Shown: positions 1 to 9,182 of the stretch, piece by piece | Position numbering within the stretch: the stretch's first letter is position 1 | How the letters are laid out: every line of letters begins with the position of its first letter | Source of the DNA: Mariniflexile fucanivorans | Lineage (GTDB): Bacteria > Bacteroidota > Bacteroidia > Flavobacteriales > Flavobacteriaceae | NCBI RefSeq assembly: GCF_004341235.1 | Contig: NZ_SLUP01000006.1 | Span: 1 to 64,000, forward strand | Direction of reading: 5' to 3' | DNA length: 64,000 bases | Translations under genes and position numbers: made by a program | Notes under the pieces: generated by a model | Told to the model about the DNA's origin: nothing | The model's database searches: none | Seen by the model: the letters and a program-made list of their open reading frames with translations, nothing else

Positions 1-86
1 GTTCACTTTCGTCCGCTGTGGGTGGTTCACTTTCACCCGCCGCACTATGCTCACTTTAATCCGCTGTGGGTGGTATACTATGCCCG
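1..86. repeat. 24-bp tandem units, probable IS21-type insertion sequence end
   Basis: Three consecutive 24-bp units begin at 1, 25 and 49, each opening with G(T/C)TCACTTT and continuing with a CCGC-rich half. Units 1 and 3 share CCGCTGTGGGTG. A degenerate fourth unit starts at 73. Regular subterminal repeats with a TTCACTTT core are what I know from the ends of IS21-family elements (istA/istB) in Bacteroidota. No transposase is in the window, so the element body would lie upstream of base 1. The assignment is inferred from the repeat form only; another repeat family is possible. Confidence 0.5.
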
Positions 87-176
87 TTTTTTGCATTTTG
101 CGAATTAAAAAATGTTTTGTGTGATGAGTGAATGTTATTAATACGATCCAAAATGTTTTTTCATAAAGATATGAAA

Positions 177-884
177 TTAACCATTACAAGCATCCCAAAT
201 GGGATCGTGGGGTAGTGGTGCCGTAATATTTAAGGTTTCTAATTTTACGGGGTGAACGAAGGTAATATGTCTGGCATGTAAATGGATGCTGGCATCTTTA
301 TTACTTCTATCGAAACCGTATTTTAAATCACCTTTTATAGGGCAACCAATATTTGATAATTGAGAACGTATTTGGTGGTGTCTACCAGTTTCTAAATTTA
401 CCTCAAGTAGAAAATAATTGTCTAACTTTTGTAATGTTTTATAGTGAAGAATGGCCTTTTTACTATCTTTTACTTCTTTTGGGTAGGCTGTAGATTTGTT
501 GTTTTTCGGATTCTTTTTCAGCCAATCAATAAGAGTGTCTTCAGTTTTTGGTGGTTCATTTTTAACAATGGCCCAATAGGTTTTATCAATATCTTTTGAA
601 ACAAATAGTGCATTTAACCGAGGTAACACTTTACTTGTTTTTGCAAAAATAACCAGTCCTGTTGTGGGTCTGTCTAAACGATGCACAACCCCTAAGTATA
701 CGTTTCCGGGCTTGTTATATTTGTCTTTTATATAGCTTTTAACAACTTCGCTTAAAGGTTTATCGCCTGTTTTATCACCTTGTACAATATCGCCAGCACG
801 CTTATTTACTATTATTATATGATTGTCTTCAAATAATATTTGAAGGTTGTTTTTATTTGAAAGTATTTTAGACACGGATTTCAC
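177..884 (-). CDS. RluA-family RNA pseudouridine synthase
   Basis: Predicted to isomerise uridine to pseudouridine in rRNA or tRNA in the cytoplasm. The 235-residue protein has the catalytic motif HRLDRPTTG (His68, Asp71 as the nucleophile) and the downstream block ETGRHHQIR that lines the active site. The fold starts at about residue 14 (LQILFEDNHIIIVNK). There is no N-terminal S4 domain, so it is a short RluA-type enzyme like RluC/TruC relatives rather than RluD. The start used is GTG at 884; no better ATG lies in frame near it. It is followed in the same direction by the possible IS end. The target base cannot be read from the sequence. Confidence 0.88.
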   Translation of the reverse strand: MKSVSKILSNKNNLQILFEDNHIIIVNKRAGDIVQGDKTGDKPLSEVVKSYIKDKYNKPGNVYLGVVHRLDRPTTGLVIFAKTSKVLPRLNALFVSKDIDKTYWAIVKNEPPKTEDTLIDWLKKNPKNNKSTAYPKEVKDSKKAILHYKTLQKLDNYFLLEVNLETGRHHQIRSQLSNIGCPIKGDLKYGFDRSNKDASIHLHARHITFVHPVKLETLNITAPLPHDPIWDACNG

Positions 885-961
885 TGATTTACTCGAATTT
901 CCTGGTAATTATTAAGGCTTTTCAATTATTTTGATTGAAAACTGAAAACTGAGACTGAATA

Positions 962-1780
962 CTAGTACTGTTCACTATCATTAGGAAAATCACACGTTTT
1001 TACATCATCAACATATTGTGATATTGCAGTTGTCATATCTTCATATAAATTCAAATAACGTCTAAGAAAACGGGGATGAAATTCGTGAGTCATTCCAAGC
1101 ATATCATGTAATACTAAAACTTGACCATCAACACCATTACCAGCACCAATACCAATAATTGGAATACTTACACTTTCTGCAACTTGTTTTGCTAAAGCAG
1201 CGGGAATTTTTTCTAAAACAATGGCGAAACAGCCTATGCGTTCAAGGATTTTTGCATCTTCAAGTAAGCGTTCAGCTTCTTCTTCTTCTTTGGCTCGAAC
1301 GGTATATGTTCCGAATTTATAAATGGATTGTGGTGTTAAACCTAAATGCCCCATGACGGGGATTCCAGCATTTAAAATACGTTTGATGGACTCCTTAACT
1401 TCTTTACCACCTTCTAGTTTTACAGCGTGTCCGCCACTTTCTTTCATGATCCTAATGGCCGAACGAAGGGCTTCTTTAGGGTCACTTTGGTAGCTTCCGA
1501 AAGGTAAATCTACAACAACCAAAGCACGGTCTATGGCTCGAACTACGGATGATGCATGATAAATCATTTGGTCCAATGTAATGGGAAGCGTCGTTTCGTG
1601 ACCTGCCATAACATTACTAGCAGAATCACCTACCAAAATAACATCAATACCTGCACCATCAACTATTTTCGCCATGGTATAATCATAAGCAGTAAGCATT
1701 GATATTTTTTCGCCATGGGCTTTCATATCAATTAAAGTTTTCACTGTGATGCGTTTATATTCTTTTTTGGCTGCGGACAT
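962..1780 (-). CDS. panB: 3-methyl-2-oxobutanoate hydroxymethyltransferase
   Basis: PanB transfers a hydroxymethyl group from 5,10-methylenetetrahydrofolate to alpha-ketoisovalerate, giving ketopantoate, the first step of pantothenate and CoA synthesis. The 272-residue protein has the usual family length. Diagnostic blocks are visible in order: [38 protein letters not shown] with the Mg-binding Asp, GHLGLTPQS, and [17 protein letters not shown] near the C-terminus. It lies 77 bp upstream of the pseudouridine synthase in the same direction. A tract of 8-bp repeats (1837-1900) occupies its upstream region, so its promoter is either within that tract or beyond it. No other pan gene is next to it. 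Confidence 0.96.
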   Translation of the reverse strand: MSAAKKEYKRITVKTLIDMKAHGEKISMLTAYDYTMAKIVDGAGIDVILVGDSASNVMAGHETTLPITLDQMIYHASSVVRAIDRALVVVDLPFGSYQSDPKEALRSAIRIMKESGGHAVKLEGGKEVKESIKRILNAGIPVMGHLGLTPQSIYKFGTYTVRAKEEEEAERLLEDAKILERIGCFAIVLEKIPAALAKQVAESVSIPIIGIGAGNGVDGQVLVLHDMLGMTHEFHPRFLRRYLNLYEDMTTAISQYVDDVKTCDFPNDSEQY

Positions 1781-1836
1781 TCTTTTTTGTTTTAAAAATA
1801 GAGTGCAAAAGTAATGAATTAAGTAGATATGTTAGG

Positions 1837-1900
1837 TTTCAAAGTAGCAAAGTTTCAAAGTAGCAAAGTTTCAAAGTTTCAAAGTTGCAAAGAAGTAAAG
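1837..1900. repeat. Tandem 8-bp units (NNNNAAAG), eight copies
   Basis: The text reads as eight successive octamers ending in AAAG: TTTCAAAG, TAGCAAAG, TTTCAAAG, TAGCAAAG, TTTCAAAG, TTTCAAAG, TTGCAAAG, AAGTAAAG. An inverted stretch CTTTGAAACTTTG lies at 1934-1946, so the transcript could fold into a long hairpin between the serine dehydratase stop (1959) and panB. A shorter copy of the same unit lies on the other side of the serine dehydratase gene. Confidence 0.85.
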
Positions 1901-1958
1901 TTTTATGAGGCTTTATTATTAGTTGCTATGCGACTTTGAAACTTTGTAACTAAAAAAA

Positions 1959-3383
1959 CTAACAATCGGACATATTAACCCCAACAGCTAATCCGCCTTT
2001 GGAGGTTTCTTTATATTTTTTATTCATGTCTTTGGCGGTTTCCCACATGGTTGCTACTACTTTATCTAATGGTACTTTTACATTTTCAGGGTCCGTATCT
2101 AAAGCCATTTCAGCGGCGTTTATGGCTTTTATGGCACCCATGGCGTTGCGTTCAATGCATGGTATTTGCACTAAGCCTCCAATAGGGTCGCAGGTTAAAC
2201 CTAAATGGTGTTCCATGGCAATTTCGGCAGCTACTAAAACCTGTTCTGGGGAGCCTCCCATAAGCTCGCATAAGGCTGCTGCCGCCATGGCAGATGATAC
2301 GCCAATTTCGGCTTGACAACCACCCATGGCAGCACTAATGGTCGCTCCTTTTTTGAAAATACTACCAATTTCGCCTGCAACTAAAAGGAATTGTCTAATA
2401 TGACTAAAATCGGCATCATGATTTTCAATAACCATATAATACATTAACACAGAAGGTATAACGCCAGCGCTTCCATTTGTTGGAGCAGTTACCACACGAC
2501 CTAACGAGGCATTCACTTCGTTAACACCTAATGCAAAACAGCTTACCCATTTTAGTATTTGCCTAAACTTGACTTCTGTTTTCCGAATGGATTCTAGCCA
2601 TTCTTTTGGATTAGTATATTGTAAATCGCCTTTTATAGTTTGGTAGGTGTCAAAAGCGCGTCGTCTTACATTTAAGCCTCCTGGTAAATTGCCTTCGGTA
2701 TGGCAACCAATATACATGCATTCTAGCATGGTATTCCAAATGCGTTGCAGTTCAAAATCGATGGTTTCAACAGTGTTTATTGATTTTTCGTTTTCTAAAA
2801 CAACTTGAGAAATAGATTTATTAAGTTGTTTGCAGTATTTTAAAAGATCGACACCTGTTTCAATAGGGTAAGGAAACGTACATTGAAAGATTATTTTTTT
2901 AGCTTTCGCTAATTTTCGTTCTTCTTGAACAACAAACCCACCACCAATAGAGTAGTAAGTGGCTTCTTTTTTTTCGCCATTAATAATGGCAGTAAAACGA
3001 AGTGCATTGGCATGAAACGGCAAGAATTTTTTATTGAAAACAATTTGCTTTTTGGGGTTGAATGCAAGTTCTTTTTCGTTATTAAAGTGTAAGATGTTGG
3101 TATCTTTTATTTTTGAAATGATATCGCTTATGTTTTCAACAGGTATGGTTTCTGGGTTGGCGCCGCTTAAACCTAACATGATGGCATAATCGGTGGCATG
3201 TCCTTTTCCTGTTAAGGATAATGACCCGTATAAATCTATTGAAATGCTTTCGACAGCATCAAATTTATTATCATCTTTTAATTCTTTTATCCAACGTTCT
3301 GCAGCGCGCCACGGTCCTAAAGTGTGGGAACTTGAAGGACCAACTCCAATTTTTAGCATGTCGAAAACTGAGATACATTCCAT
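1959..3383 (-). CDS. sdaA: L-serine ammonia-lyase (iron-sulfur type, single chain)
   Basis: Converts L-serine to pyruvate and ammonia using a [4Fe-4S] cluster rather than PLP. The N-terminal beta domain opens with [17 protein letters not shown], and the alpha domain has [48 protein letters not shown]; the three Cys in these last blocks are the expected cluster ligands. I chose ATG at 3383, giving 474 residues as in homologues. The open frame runs 57 codons further upstream to 3554, but that part translates intergenic repeats and shows no family similarity. Octamer repeats flank the gene on both sides. Confidence 0.95.
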   Translation of the reverse strand: MECISVFDMLKIGVGPSSSHTLGPWRAAERWIKELKDDNKFDAVESISIDLYGSLSLTGKGHATDYAIMLGLSGANPETIPVENISDIISKIKDTNILHFNNEKELAFNPKKQIVFNKKFLPFHANALRFTAIINGEKKEATYYSIGGGFVVQEERKLAKAKKIIFQCTFPYPIETGVDLLKYCKQLNKSISQVVLENEKSINTVETIDFELQRIWNTMLECMYIGCHTEGNLPGGLNVRRRAFDTYQTIKGDLQYTNPKEWLESIRKTEVKFRQILKWVSCFALGVNEVNASLGRVVTAPTNGSAGVIPSVLMYYMVIENHDADFSHIRQFLLVAGEIGSIFKKGATISAAMGGCQAEIGVSSAMAAAALCELMGGSPEQVLVAAEIAMEHHLGLTCDPIGGLVQIPCIERNAMGAIKAINAAEMALDTDPENVKVPLDKVVATMWETAKDMNKKYKETSKGGLAVGVNMSDC

Positions 3384-3431
3384 GAGGCTAATAGTTTGTT
3401 TTACAAATATAGGGTGTTTTTTTTCGGAAAG

Positions 3432-3463
3432 TAGCATAGTTTCAAAGTCGCAAAGTTTCAAAG
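3432..3463. repeat. 8-bp tandem units, second tract
   Basis: Four units, one degenerate: TAGCATAG, TTTCAAAG, TCGCAAAG, TTTCAAAG. They belong to the same octamer family as the tract at 1837-1900. They sit upstream of the serine dehydratase start, inside the spurious N-terminal extension of its open frame. Confidence 0.75.
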
Positions 3464-3522
3464 TTTTCTGTAGATTGAAAACTGCAACTGTTAACTTAGT
3501 AAAAGGTATTGTTGCTGCGAAT

Positions 3523-3610
3523 AGGTGCGCAAGGGATAGTAGTGGAAAGCCCACAGCGACGCAGGAGCGAGGACTTGCAGCGGATAGCCCGACCCGATAG
3601 GGATGCGCCC
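3523..3610. ncRNA. GC-rich structured intergenic element
   Basis: This stretch is much richer in GC than its surroundings. On the plus strand I see nested pairing: an outer pairing GCGCA (about 3527) with TGCGC (about 3604), hairpin GTGG/CCAC around AAAGC (3542-3554), a stem GCAGG/CTTGC around 3561-3578, and hairpin CCC-GATA-GGG near 3593-3602. From memory, closely similar text (AGTGGAAAGCCCACAGCGAC type) recurs between genes in many Flavobacteriia. Whether it is an RNA, a mobile repeat, or both is not known to me, and the transcribed strand is not decided. Confidence 0.5.
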
Positions 3611-3687
3611 AATGAATTATGATTTTAGATTAATGATTTACGATTACTTGAACTCTACAGAGGCTGCGATTGAAAACTTGAGTTTTA

Positions 3688-3728
3688 TGACACCTTGTCA
3701 GTTTGTGTGTGTTGGCACAATCATTGAC
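3688..3728 (+). promoter_or_regulatory. dnaK upstream control region: TGACA/TGTCA palindrome and sigma-54-like box
   Basis: A perfect inverted repeat TGACA-CCT-TGTCA (3688-3700) is followed by TGGCAC (3713-3718) and TTGAC (3724-3728). The GG at 3714-3715 and GA at 3726-3727 have the 10-bp spacing of a sigma-54 promoter, but the expected GC of the -12 element is GA here. No TAnnTTTG promoter is evident in the same stretch, which suggests dnaK is driven by a special heat-shock-type signal. The regulator is not identified. Confidence 0.45.
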
Positions 3729-3778
3729 TTTAACATATCGAATTTAAAAATGAATTTTCAAAACAAATAAAACATATT

Positions 3779-5680
3779 ATGAGTAAAATAATTGGAATCG
3801 ATTTAGGAACAACCAACTCTTGCGTTTCGGTAATGGAAGGTAATGAGCCTGTTGTAATCCCAAACGCAGAAGGAAAAAGAACAACGCCATCGGTAATAGC
3901 TTTTGTTGAAGGCGGTGAAATTAAAGTTGGTGATCCAGCAAAAAGACAAGCGGTAACTAACCCAACAAAAACGGTTTATTCTATTAAACGTTTTATGGGG
4001 AACAAGTTTTCTGAGTCAAAAAAAGAGGCAGATCGTGTACCTTATAAAGTAGTAAAAGGAGATAACGATACACCACGTGTAGATATTGACGGTCGTTTAT
4101 ATACACCACAAGAATTATCGGCTATGATTCTTCAAAAAATGAAGAAAACGGCTGAAGATTATTTAGGAACTACAGTGACAGAAGCGGTTATTACAGTGCC
4201 TGCTTATTTTAACGACTCGCAACGTCAAGCCACTAAAGAAGCTGGCGAAATTGCTGGTTTAAAAGTTAGACGTATTATAAATGAGCCTACTGCTGCGGCA
4301 TTAGCTTACGGTTTAGACAAAAAAGGTAAAGACCAAAAAATTGTAGTTTTTGACTTTGGTGGAGGAACACATGACGTTTCTATCTTAGAATTAGGTGATG
4401 GTGTTTTTGAAGTATTATCAACAGATGGTGATACCCATTTAGGTGGTGATGATGTTGATGAAAAAATCATTAACTGGTTAGCTGATGAGTTTAAAGCGGA
4501 AGAAGCTATGGATTTAAGAAAAGATCCCATGTCTTTACAACGTTTAAAAGAAGCTGCTGAAAAAGCGAAGATTGAATTATCAAGTTCTGCACAAACAGAA
4601 ATTAACTTGCCTTATATTACTGCTACTGCTAGTGGCCCAAAACACTTAGTGCGTACGTTAACTAAAGCTAAATTTGAACAATTAATTGACGATTTAGTTA
4701 AACGTACAATCGCACCTTGCGAATCGGCTTTAAAAGCTGCAGGTTTAAGCAAAAGCGATATTGATGAAGTTATATTAGTAGGGGGTTCTACACGTATTCC
4801 TGCGGTACAAGCTGCTGTTGAGAAATTCTTTGGAAAAGCGCCAAGTAAAGGGGTAAATCCTGATGAAGTTGTTTCTTTAGGTGCCGGTATACAAGGTGGT
4901 GTTTTAACTGGAGATGTGAAAGATGTATTGTTATTAGACGTTACACCATTATCATTAGGTATTGAAACTATGGGTAATGTAATGACTAAGTTGATTGAAG
5001 CAAATACTACGATTCCTACTAAGAAATCGCAAGTATTCTCAACAGCTGCCGATAACCAACCATCTGTGGAAATTCACGTGTTACAAGGTGAAAGAGCGAT
5101 GGCTGCTGATAATAAAACGATTGGACGTTTCCATTTAGATGGTATTCCGCCAGCAAGAAGAGGAACACCTCAAATTGAAGTAACGTTTGATATTGATGCG
5201 AATGGTATTATCCACGTAACTGCAGGTGATAAAGCTACAGGTAAAACTCAAGATATTCGTATTGAAGCATCTTCTGGTTTAACTGAAGAAGAAATCAAAA
5301 AAATGAAAGCAGATGCAGAAGCAAATGCAGAAGCTGATAAAGTAGCGAAAGAAAAAGCTGAAAAATTAAATGCTGCTGATGCCATGATTTTCCAAACAGA
5401 AAGTCAGTTAGCTGAATTTGGTGATAAATTATCTGATGATAAGAAAAAACCAATTGAAGAAGCATTAGCAGAACTTAAAACAGCCTTTGAAACGAAGGAT
5501 TTAGCGGTTATTGACCCAGCTTTAGAGAAAATAAATGAAGCTTGGAAAGTTGCTAGTGAAGAAATGTACAAAGCCCAAGCTGATGCTCAAGGTGGCGCAC
5601 AACCAGGACCAGATGCAAGTCAAGGTGGACAAGCAGAAGGTAGTGATGTGGAAGATGTTGACTTTGAAGAAGTGAAGTAA
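3779..5680 (+). CDS. dnaK: Molecular chaperone DnaK (Hsp70)
   Basis: ATP-dependent Hsp70 chaperone of the cytoplasm that works with DnaJ and GrpE in folding and stress recovery. At 633 residues it is full length: the ATPase domain begins with [18 protein letters not shown], followed by [29 protein letters not shown] and [10 protein letters not shown]; the substrate-binding domain starts near residue 390 with the linker [16 protein letters not shown]. The C-terminal tail is Gly/Gln/Asp-rich and ends EDVDFEEVK. The GGGTHDVS form, with His instead of the usual Phe, is normal for Bacteroidetes as far as I recall. grpE and dnaJ are not adjacent, so the gene appears to be a single transcription unit closed by a strong terminator. 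Confidence 0.98.
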   Translation: MSKIIGIDLGTTNSCVSVMEGNEPVVIPNAEGKRTTPSVIAFVEGGEIKVGDPAKRQAVTNPTKTVYSIKRFMGNKFSESKKEADRVPYKVVKGDNDTPRVDIDGRLYTPQELSAMILQKMKKTAEDYLGTTVTEAVITVPAYFNDSQRQATKEAGEIAGLKVRRIINEPTAAALAYGLDKKGKDQKIVVFDFGGGTHDVSILELGDGVFEVLSTDGDTHLGGDDVDEKIINWLADEFKAEEAMDLRKDPMSLQRLKEAAEKAKIELSSSAQTEINLPYITATASGPKHLVRTLTKAKFEQLIDDLVKRTIAPCESALKAAGLSKSDIDEVILVGGSTRIPAVQAAVEKFFGKAPSKGVNPDEVVSLGAGIQGGVLTGDVKDVLLLDVTPLSLGIETMGNVMTKLIEANTTIPTKKSQVFSTAADNQPSVEIHVLQGERAMAADNKTIGRFHLDGIPPARRGTPQIEVTFDIDANGIIHVTAGDKATGKTQDIRIEASSGLTEEEIKKMKADAEANAEADKVAKEKAEKLNAADAMIFQTESQLAEFGDKLSDDKKKPIEEALAELKTAFETKDLAVIDPALEKINEAWKVASEEMYKAQADAQGGAQPGPDASQGGQAEGSDVEDVDFEEVK

Positions 5681-5704
5681 TAAATTTATAAGCACTTAAT
5701 TATT

Positions 5705-5740
5705 AAGCCTTAGGTTAATTCCTAAGGCTTTTTTTATTTT
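5705..5740 (+). terminator. Rho-independent terminator of dnaK
   Basis: A perfect 10-bp stem AAGCCTTAGG/CCTAAGGCTT with loop TTAATT (5705-5730) runs straight into a T-rich tail. It starts 24 bp after the dnaK stop codon. Confidence 0.93.
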
Positions 5741-5872
5741 AAAATTATTAAAAGAAACATAATTACAGCTAAACAAATTTATATGCTAATTATGGAGATT
5801 TTAATTGTAGAAGGCATAGAAGATGTAATTTTAAGCCCAATTAATATAAAACAAAAATTTTAAGCAATTAAA

Positions 5873-6469
5873 ATGCCTTATTATATGGGTGAAACACAGT
5901 CTCATGCCAATTTTTTAAACTCTATTAGTAATATTTCTGAAGAAATTGTAGTGGAACTTTTAAAAATATCTGAGTATAAAAAAGTTAAAGCAGGAAAACA
6001 ATTGGTTAAGTTCAACGAAGTGCCTTCAAAGGTATATATGTTAATTTCTGGTGTTGTAAGATGTTATTTAAGTACAGAGTCTGGTAAAGAATTTAATAAA
6101 AGTTTTTATATGCCATATAATTTTGTTGGACCTTTAACCTCATTAATACAAAAAAGTCCTTCACTATTTGCTTTTGAAGCTTTAGCAGATTCTGAAATGT
6201 ATGAAGTTGATTATTATAAACTTATAGAATTATGTAAAAAGCACGAATCACTTAATACTCTATATTCCAGAATTTTAGAAACAGTGTATATCGCTTATGA
6301 AAAAAGACTTGTAGAATTAATTTCATTGGATGCTAAAGACCGCTATACCGAATTACGAAAACAAATTCCCAATTTAGATACCTTAATACCTCAGTATCAT
6401 ATCGCTTCTTATTTAGGTATTACAGCCGTTCAATTAAGTAGGATAAGAAAGAAAATTGATATTAATTAA
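5873..6469 (+). CDS. Crp/Fnr-family transcriptional regulator
   Basis: A 198-residue protein with an N-terminal cyclic-nucleotide-binding-type beta barrel (residues about 25-115, including KVKAGKQLVKFNEVPSKVYM and LISGVVRCYL) and a C-terminal DNA-binding region with IASYLGITAVQLSRIRKK as the helix-turn-helix. This is the short, divergent Crp-like form that is common in Bacteroidetes; many of these do not bind cAMP, and I see no Fnr-type cysteine cluster. It stands alone between dnaK and fumC and shares a bidirectional terminator with fumC. The target genes and ligand are unknown. Confidence 0.85.
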   Translation: MPYYMGETQSHANFLNSISNISEEIVVELLKISEYKKVKAGKQLVKFNEVPSKVYMLISGVVRCYLSTESGKEFNKSFYMPYNFVGPLTSLIQKSPSLFAFEALADSEMYEVDYYKLIELCKKHESLNTLYSRILETVYIAYEKRLVELISLDAKDRYTELRKQIPNLDTLIPQYHIASYLGITAVQLSRIRKKIDIN

Positions 6470-6555
6470 CATTTGTTAACATTATTGAATATGTTAAATT
6501 ATATATTTGGCTCGATTTCCTTTGAACTTTAAAAAGGATTGATAGCTAGCCAACC

Positions 6556-6593
6556 AAAAAAAAAACAGGTAAATAATTTTACCTGTTTTTTTA
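6556..6593. terminator. Bidirectional terminator between the Crp-like gene and fumC
   Basis: Stem AGGTAAA/TTTACCT (6567-6584) with loop TAAT is extended by A- and T-runs on either side, so it would work for the regulator on the plus strand and for fumC on the minus strand. Confidence 0.88.
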
Positions 6594-6614
6594 TTTATAT
6601 AGATATTGAATAGT

Positions 6615-8012
6615 TTATTTTAAACCACCAACCATATCTTCTGGTTTTACCCAAGCATCATAATCTTCGGCAGTTACATAGCCTAAATTAATGGCTTCCT
6701 CTTTTAAGGTTGTACCGTTGGCATGAGCTGTATTGGCGATTTCAGCAGCTTTATAATAACCAATTTTAGTATTTAAAGCAGTAACCAACATCAGTGAATT
6801 GTTTAATAATGTTTTAATAACTTCATAGTTTGGTTCAATGCCTACCGCACAATGTTCATCAAAACTGGCACAAGCGTCACCTATTAGTTGCGCTGAATGT
6901 AATGCATTTGCAGCCATTACAGGTTTAAATACGTTTAATTCATAATGGCCTTGTAATCCACCAACAGAAATAGCAACATCGTTACCAATTACTTGTGCAC
7001 AAACCATTGTTAAGGCTTCACATTGTGTTGGGTTTACCTTTCCTGGCATAATAGAACTACCTGGTTCGTTTGCAGGAATAATAATTTCACCAATGCCACT
7101 TCTTGGTCCAGATGCCATCATTCTAACATCGTTTGCAATTTTATTTAAAGAAACAGCTAATTGTTTTAAAGCACCATGTGTTTCAACTATAGCATCATGA
7201 GCCGCTAAAGCTTCAAATTTATTAGGAGCAGTAACAAAGGGAAGTCCGGTAAACTGTGCAATATATTCTGCAACACGTTTACTATAGCCTTTTGGTGTGT
7301 TTAAACCAGTTCCAACAGCTGTTCCACCCAACGCCAATTCGCTTAAATGTGGCAACGTGTTTTCTAAGGCTCTTAAACCGTGGTCTAGTTGTGCTACATA
7401 ACCAGAAATTTCTTGACCTAAAGTTAGTGGTGTCGCATCCATTAAATGGGTACGACCAATTTTAACTACATTTTTAAATGCTTCCGATTTTTTCTTAAGC
7501 GTATCTCGTAGTTGTTTAACTCCAGGAATAGTAACTTCTACAACTTTTTTGTACACAGCAATGTGCATACCTGTTGGGAACGTATCGTTTGATGATTGCG
7601 ATTTATTAACATCATCATTAGGTTGAATGGCTTTTTCGCCTTCACCAATAACTCTGCCTGCTAATTGTTGCGCTCTGTTGGCAATCACTTCATTTGCATT
7701 CATATTACTTTGTGTTCCAGAACCTGTTTGCCAAATAACCAACGGAAATTGATCATCATGCTTTCCTGCTAAAATTTCATCGCAAACAGTTGCAATTAAA
7801 TCGCGTTTTTCAATTGGCAAAACGCCCAATTCGCAATTGGTGTAAGCAGCAGCTTTTTTTAAATAAGCAAAGCCATAAATTATTTCTAAAGGCATAGAAG
7901 CCGAAGCTCCTATTTTAAAATTATTTCTAGAGCGCTCTGTTTGTGCTCCCCAAAGTTTATCGGCAGGTACTTTTACCTCGCCCATGGTATCTTTTTCTAT
8001 TCTAAAAGCCAT
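6615..8012 (-). CDS. fumC: Class II fumarate hydratase
   Basis: Interconverts fumarate and L-malate in the TCA cycle without an iron-sulfur cluster. The 465-residue length is typical. Visible blocks are the substrate region [12 protein letters not shown], the second active-site segment [27 protein letters not shown], and the superfamily signature [15 protein letters not shown]. Aspartase has a similar fold, but the MNANEV and [10 protein letters not shown] segments fit FumC. It is a single-gene unit with its own TAACTTTG promoter box at 8037-8044 on the minus strand. Confidence 0.96.
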   Translation of the reverse strand: MAFRIEKDTMGEVKVPADKLWGAQTERSRNNFKIGASASMPLEIIYGFAYLKKAAAYTNCELGVLPIEKRDLIATVCDEILAGKHDDQFPLVIWQTGSGTQSNMNANEVIANRAQQLAGRVIGEGEKAIQPNDDVNKSQSSNDTFPTGMHIAVYKKVVEVTIPGVKQLRDTLKKKSEAFKNVVKIGRTHLMDATPLTLGQEISGYVAQLDHGLRALENTLPHLSELALGGTAVGTGLNTPKGYSKRVAEYIAQFTGLPFVTAPNKFEALAAHDAIVETHGALKQLAVSLNKIANDVRMMASGPRSGIGEIIIPANEPGSSIMPGKVNPTQCEALTMVCAQVIGNDVAISVGGLQGHYELNVFKPVMAANALHSAQLIGDACASFDEHCAVGIEPNYEVIKTLLNNSLMLVTALNTKIGYYKAAEIANTAHANGTTLKEEAINLGYVTAEDYDAWVKPEDMVGGLK

Positions 8013-8036
8013 TGTTAACTATTTTAATGTAAGATA

Positions 8037-8044
8037 CAAAGTTA
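8037..8044 (-). promoter_or_regulatory. Bacteroidetes-type -7 box of fumC
   Basis: The minus strand reads TAACTTTG, an exact TAnnTTTG match, 25 bp before the fumC start. The -33 region shows only weak similarity to TTTG. Confidence 0.55.
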
Positions 8045-8198
8045 ACTGTTTTAAGTTTTTTATAAGTATGATATTTGTTAGTTTTTCATAAGTTTTTTTA
8101 ACAGAGTTATAACGACCCCATTTTTATTAATTGAATAAAAAAAAGTAATTTAGCTTATAAGAATTATATTTATTAACACTAATTAAAAATTAAATATT

Positions 8199-8840
8199 AT
8201 GGCAACAATTAGATTAGGAGACGTTGCTCCAAATTTTACAGCAGAGTCTACCGAAGGAAAAATTAATTTTCATGACTGGTTAGGGGAGAGTTGGGGTATT
8301 TTATTCTCACATCCGGCAGATTATACTCCAGTGTGCACTACCGAATTAGGCACCGTAGCAAAATATAAAGCAGAATTTGATAAACGTAACGTAAAAGTGG
8401 TTGCGTTAAGTGTTGATGGCTTAGAATCTCATAAAGACTGGATTAAGGACATTAATGAAACCCAAAACACCACAGTAAATTTCCCTATTATAGCAGATGA
8501 AGATAAAAAAGTATCTGAACTTTATGATATGATTCATCCAAATGCGAGTGAGAAATTTACTGTCCGCTCTGTTTTTGTGATAGGAGATGATAAAAAAGTA
8601 AAGCTAATTATAACCTATCCTGCATCTACAGGTAGAAATTTTGATGAATTATTACGAGTTATAGATTCTTTACAACTCACTGCTTACCATAAAGTTGCAA
8701 CACCAGCCAATTGGAAAAATGGTGAAGATGTAGTTATTTCTCCTGCTGTTACAAATGAGCAAATACCATCGTTATTCCCAAAAGGGCATAAAGAAATAAA
8801 ACCTTATTTAAGAATGACGCCGCAACCTAATTTGGATTAA
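8199..8840 (+). CDS. 1-Cys peroxiredoxin (Prx6 type)
   Basis: Thiol peroxidase that reduces hydrogen peroxide and organic hydroperoxides. The peroxidatic cysteine is Cys46 in HPADYTPVCTTELG, and it is the only cysteine in the 213-residue protein, so it must use an external thiol for recycling. The long C-terminal extension after residue 160 (TPANWKNGEDVVISPAV) and the Arg in the FTVRSVFVI block are typical of the Prx6 group rather than AhpC or Bcp. It is monocistronic, with fumC divergent on its left and a small membrane protein gene downstream under its own promoter. Confidence 0.94.
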   Translation: MATIRLGDVAPNFTAESTEGKINFHDWLGESWGILFSHPADYTPVCTTELGTVAKYKAEFDKRNVKVVALSVDGLESHKDWIKDINETQNTTVNFPIIADEDKKVSELYDMIHPNASEKFTVRSVFVIGDDKKVKLIITYPASTGRNFDELLRVIDSLQLTAYHKVATPANWKNGEDVVISPAVTNEQIPSLFPKGHKEIKPYLRMTPQPNLD

Positions 8841-8872
8841 CAATACAGTGTTAATAATTTTTAGTTTAACTA

Positions 8873-8903
8873 TTGTTTAACAAAAAGCGATGCATTATAT
8901 TTG
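8873..8903 (+). promoter_or_regulatory. Promoter of the 58-residue membrane protein gene
   Basis: TTG at 8873-8875 and TATATTTG at 8896-8903, spaced by 20 bp, match the Bacteroidetes vegetative promoter. The start codon lies 31 bp further on. Confidence 0.72.
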
Positions 8904-8934
8904 CGTAAGATTTTTTTAATAGATACATACAATT

Positions 8935-9111
8935 ATGTTTGATTTTGACCAATATTTAGGATTTTTAGCTTTTTTAACCATTTTAACATTAGGTTTCTGG
9001 TTAATGATTTTCTTATTAACCTTCGTAATTCCTTATTGGATAGGTGGTGCTTTAATTGAAAGATTAAAAGAAATTAGAGAAGAGAAAAAGGCAAAACGTC
9101 AAAACTCATAA
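8935..9111 (+). CDS. Small membrane protein, 58 residues
   Basis: ATG at 8935 opens 58 codons closed by TAA at 9109-9111. Residues 8-42 are strongly hydrophobic (LGFLAFLTILTLGFWLMIFL and on to YWIGG), enough for one long or two short membrane segments. The C-terminus is charged and Lys/Arg/Glu-rich (ERLKEIREEKKAKRQNS). A consensus promoter lies upstream and a strong terminator directly downstream, so it is very likely a real gene. I do not recognise a named family or function. Confidence 0.78.
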   Translation: MFDFDQYLGFLAFLTILTLGFWLMIFLLTFVIPYWIGGALIERLKEIREEKKAKRQNS

Positions 9112-9128
9112 TTAAAAATTATACTTAT

Positions 9129-9164
9129 AAAAAAGCGAAGCTAAATTTTAGCTTCCCTTTTTTG
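9129..9164. terminator. Bidirectional terminator
   Basis: Stem GAAGCTAA/TTAGCTTC with loop ATT (9137-9155), followed by T-rich sequence on the plus strand and preceded by an A-run. It closes the small membrane protein gene and the outer-membrane receptor gene, which converge here. Confidence 0.9.
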
Positions 9165-9182
9165 TTTATATACAATATTCTA

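Noticed and set aside
3384-3554. In-frame 57-codon extension of the serine dehydratase
   Set aside because: It translates the octamer repeats and other intergenic text and does not resemble the family; the ATG at 3383 gives the normal length.
5793-5864. A 23-codon ORF between dnaK and the Crp-like gene (starts MEILIVEGIEDVI)
   Set aside because: Too short, no promoter or terminator of its own, and no recognisable family.
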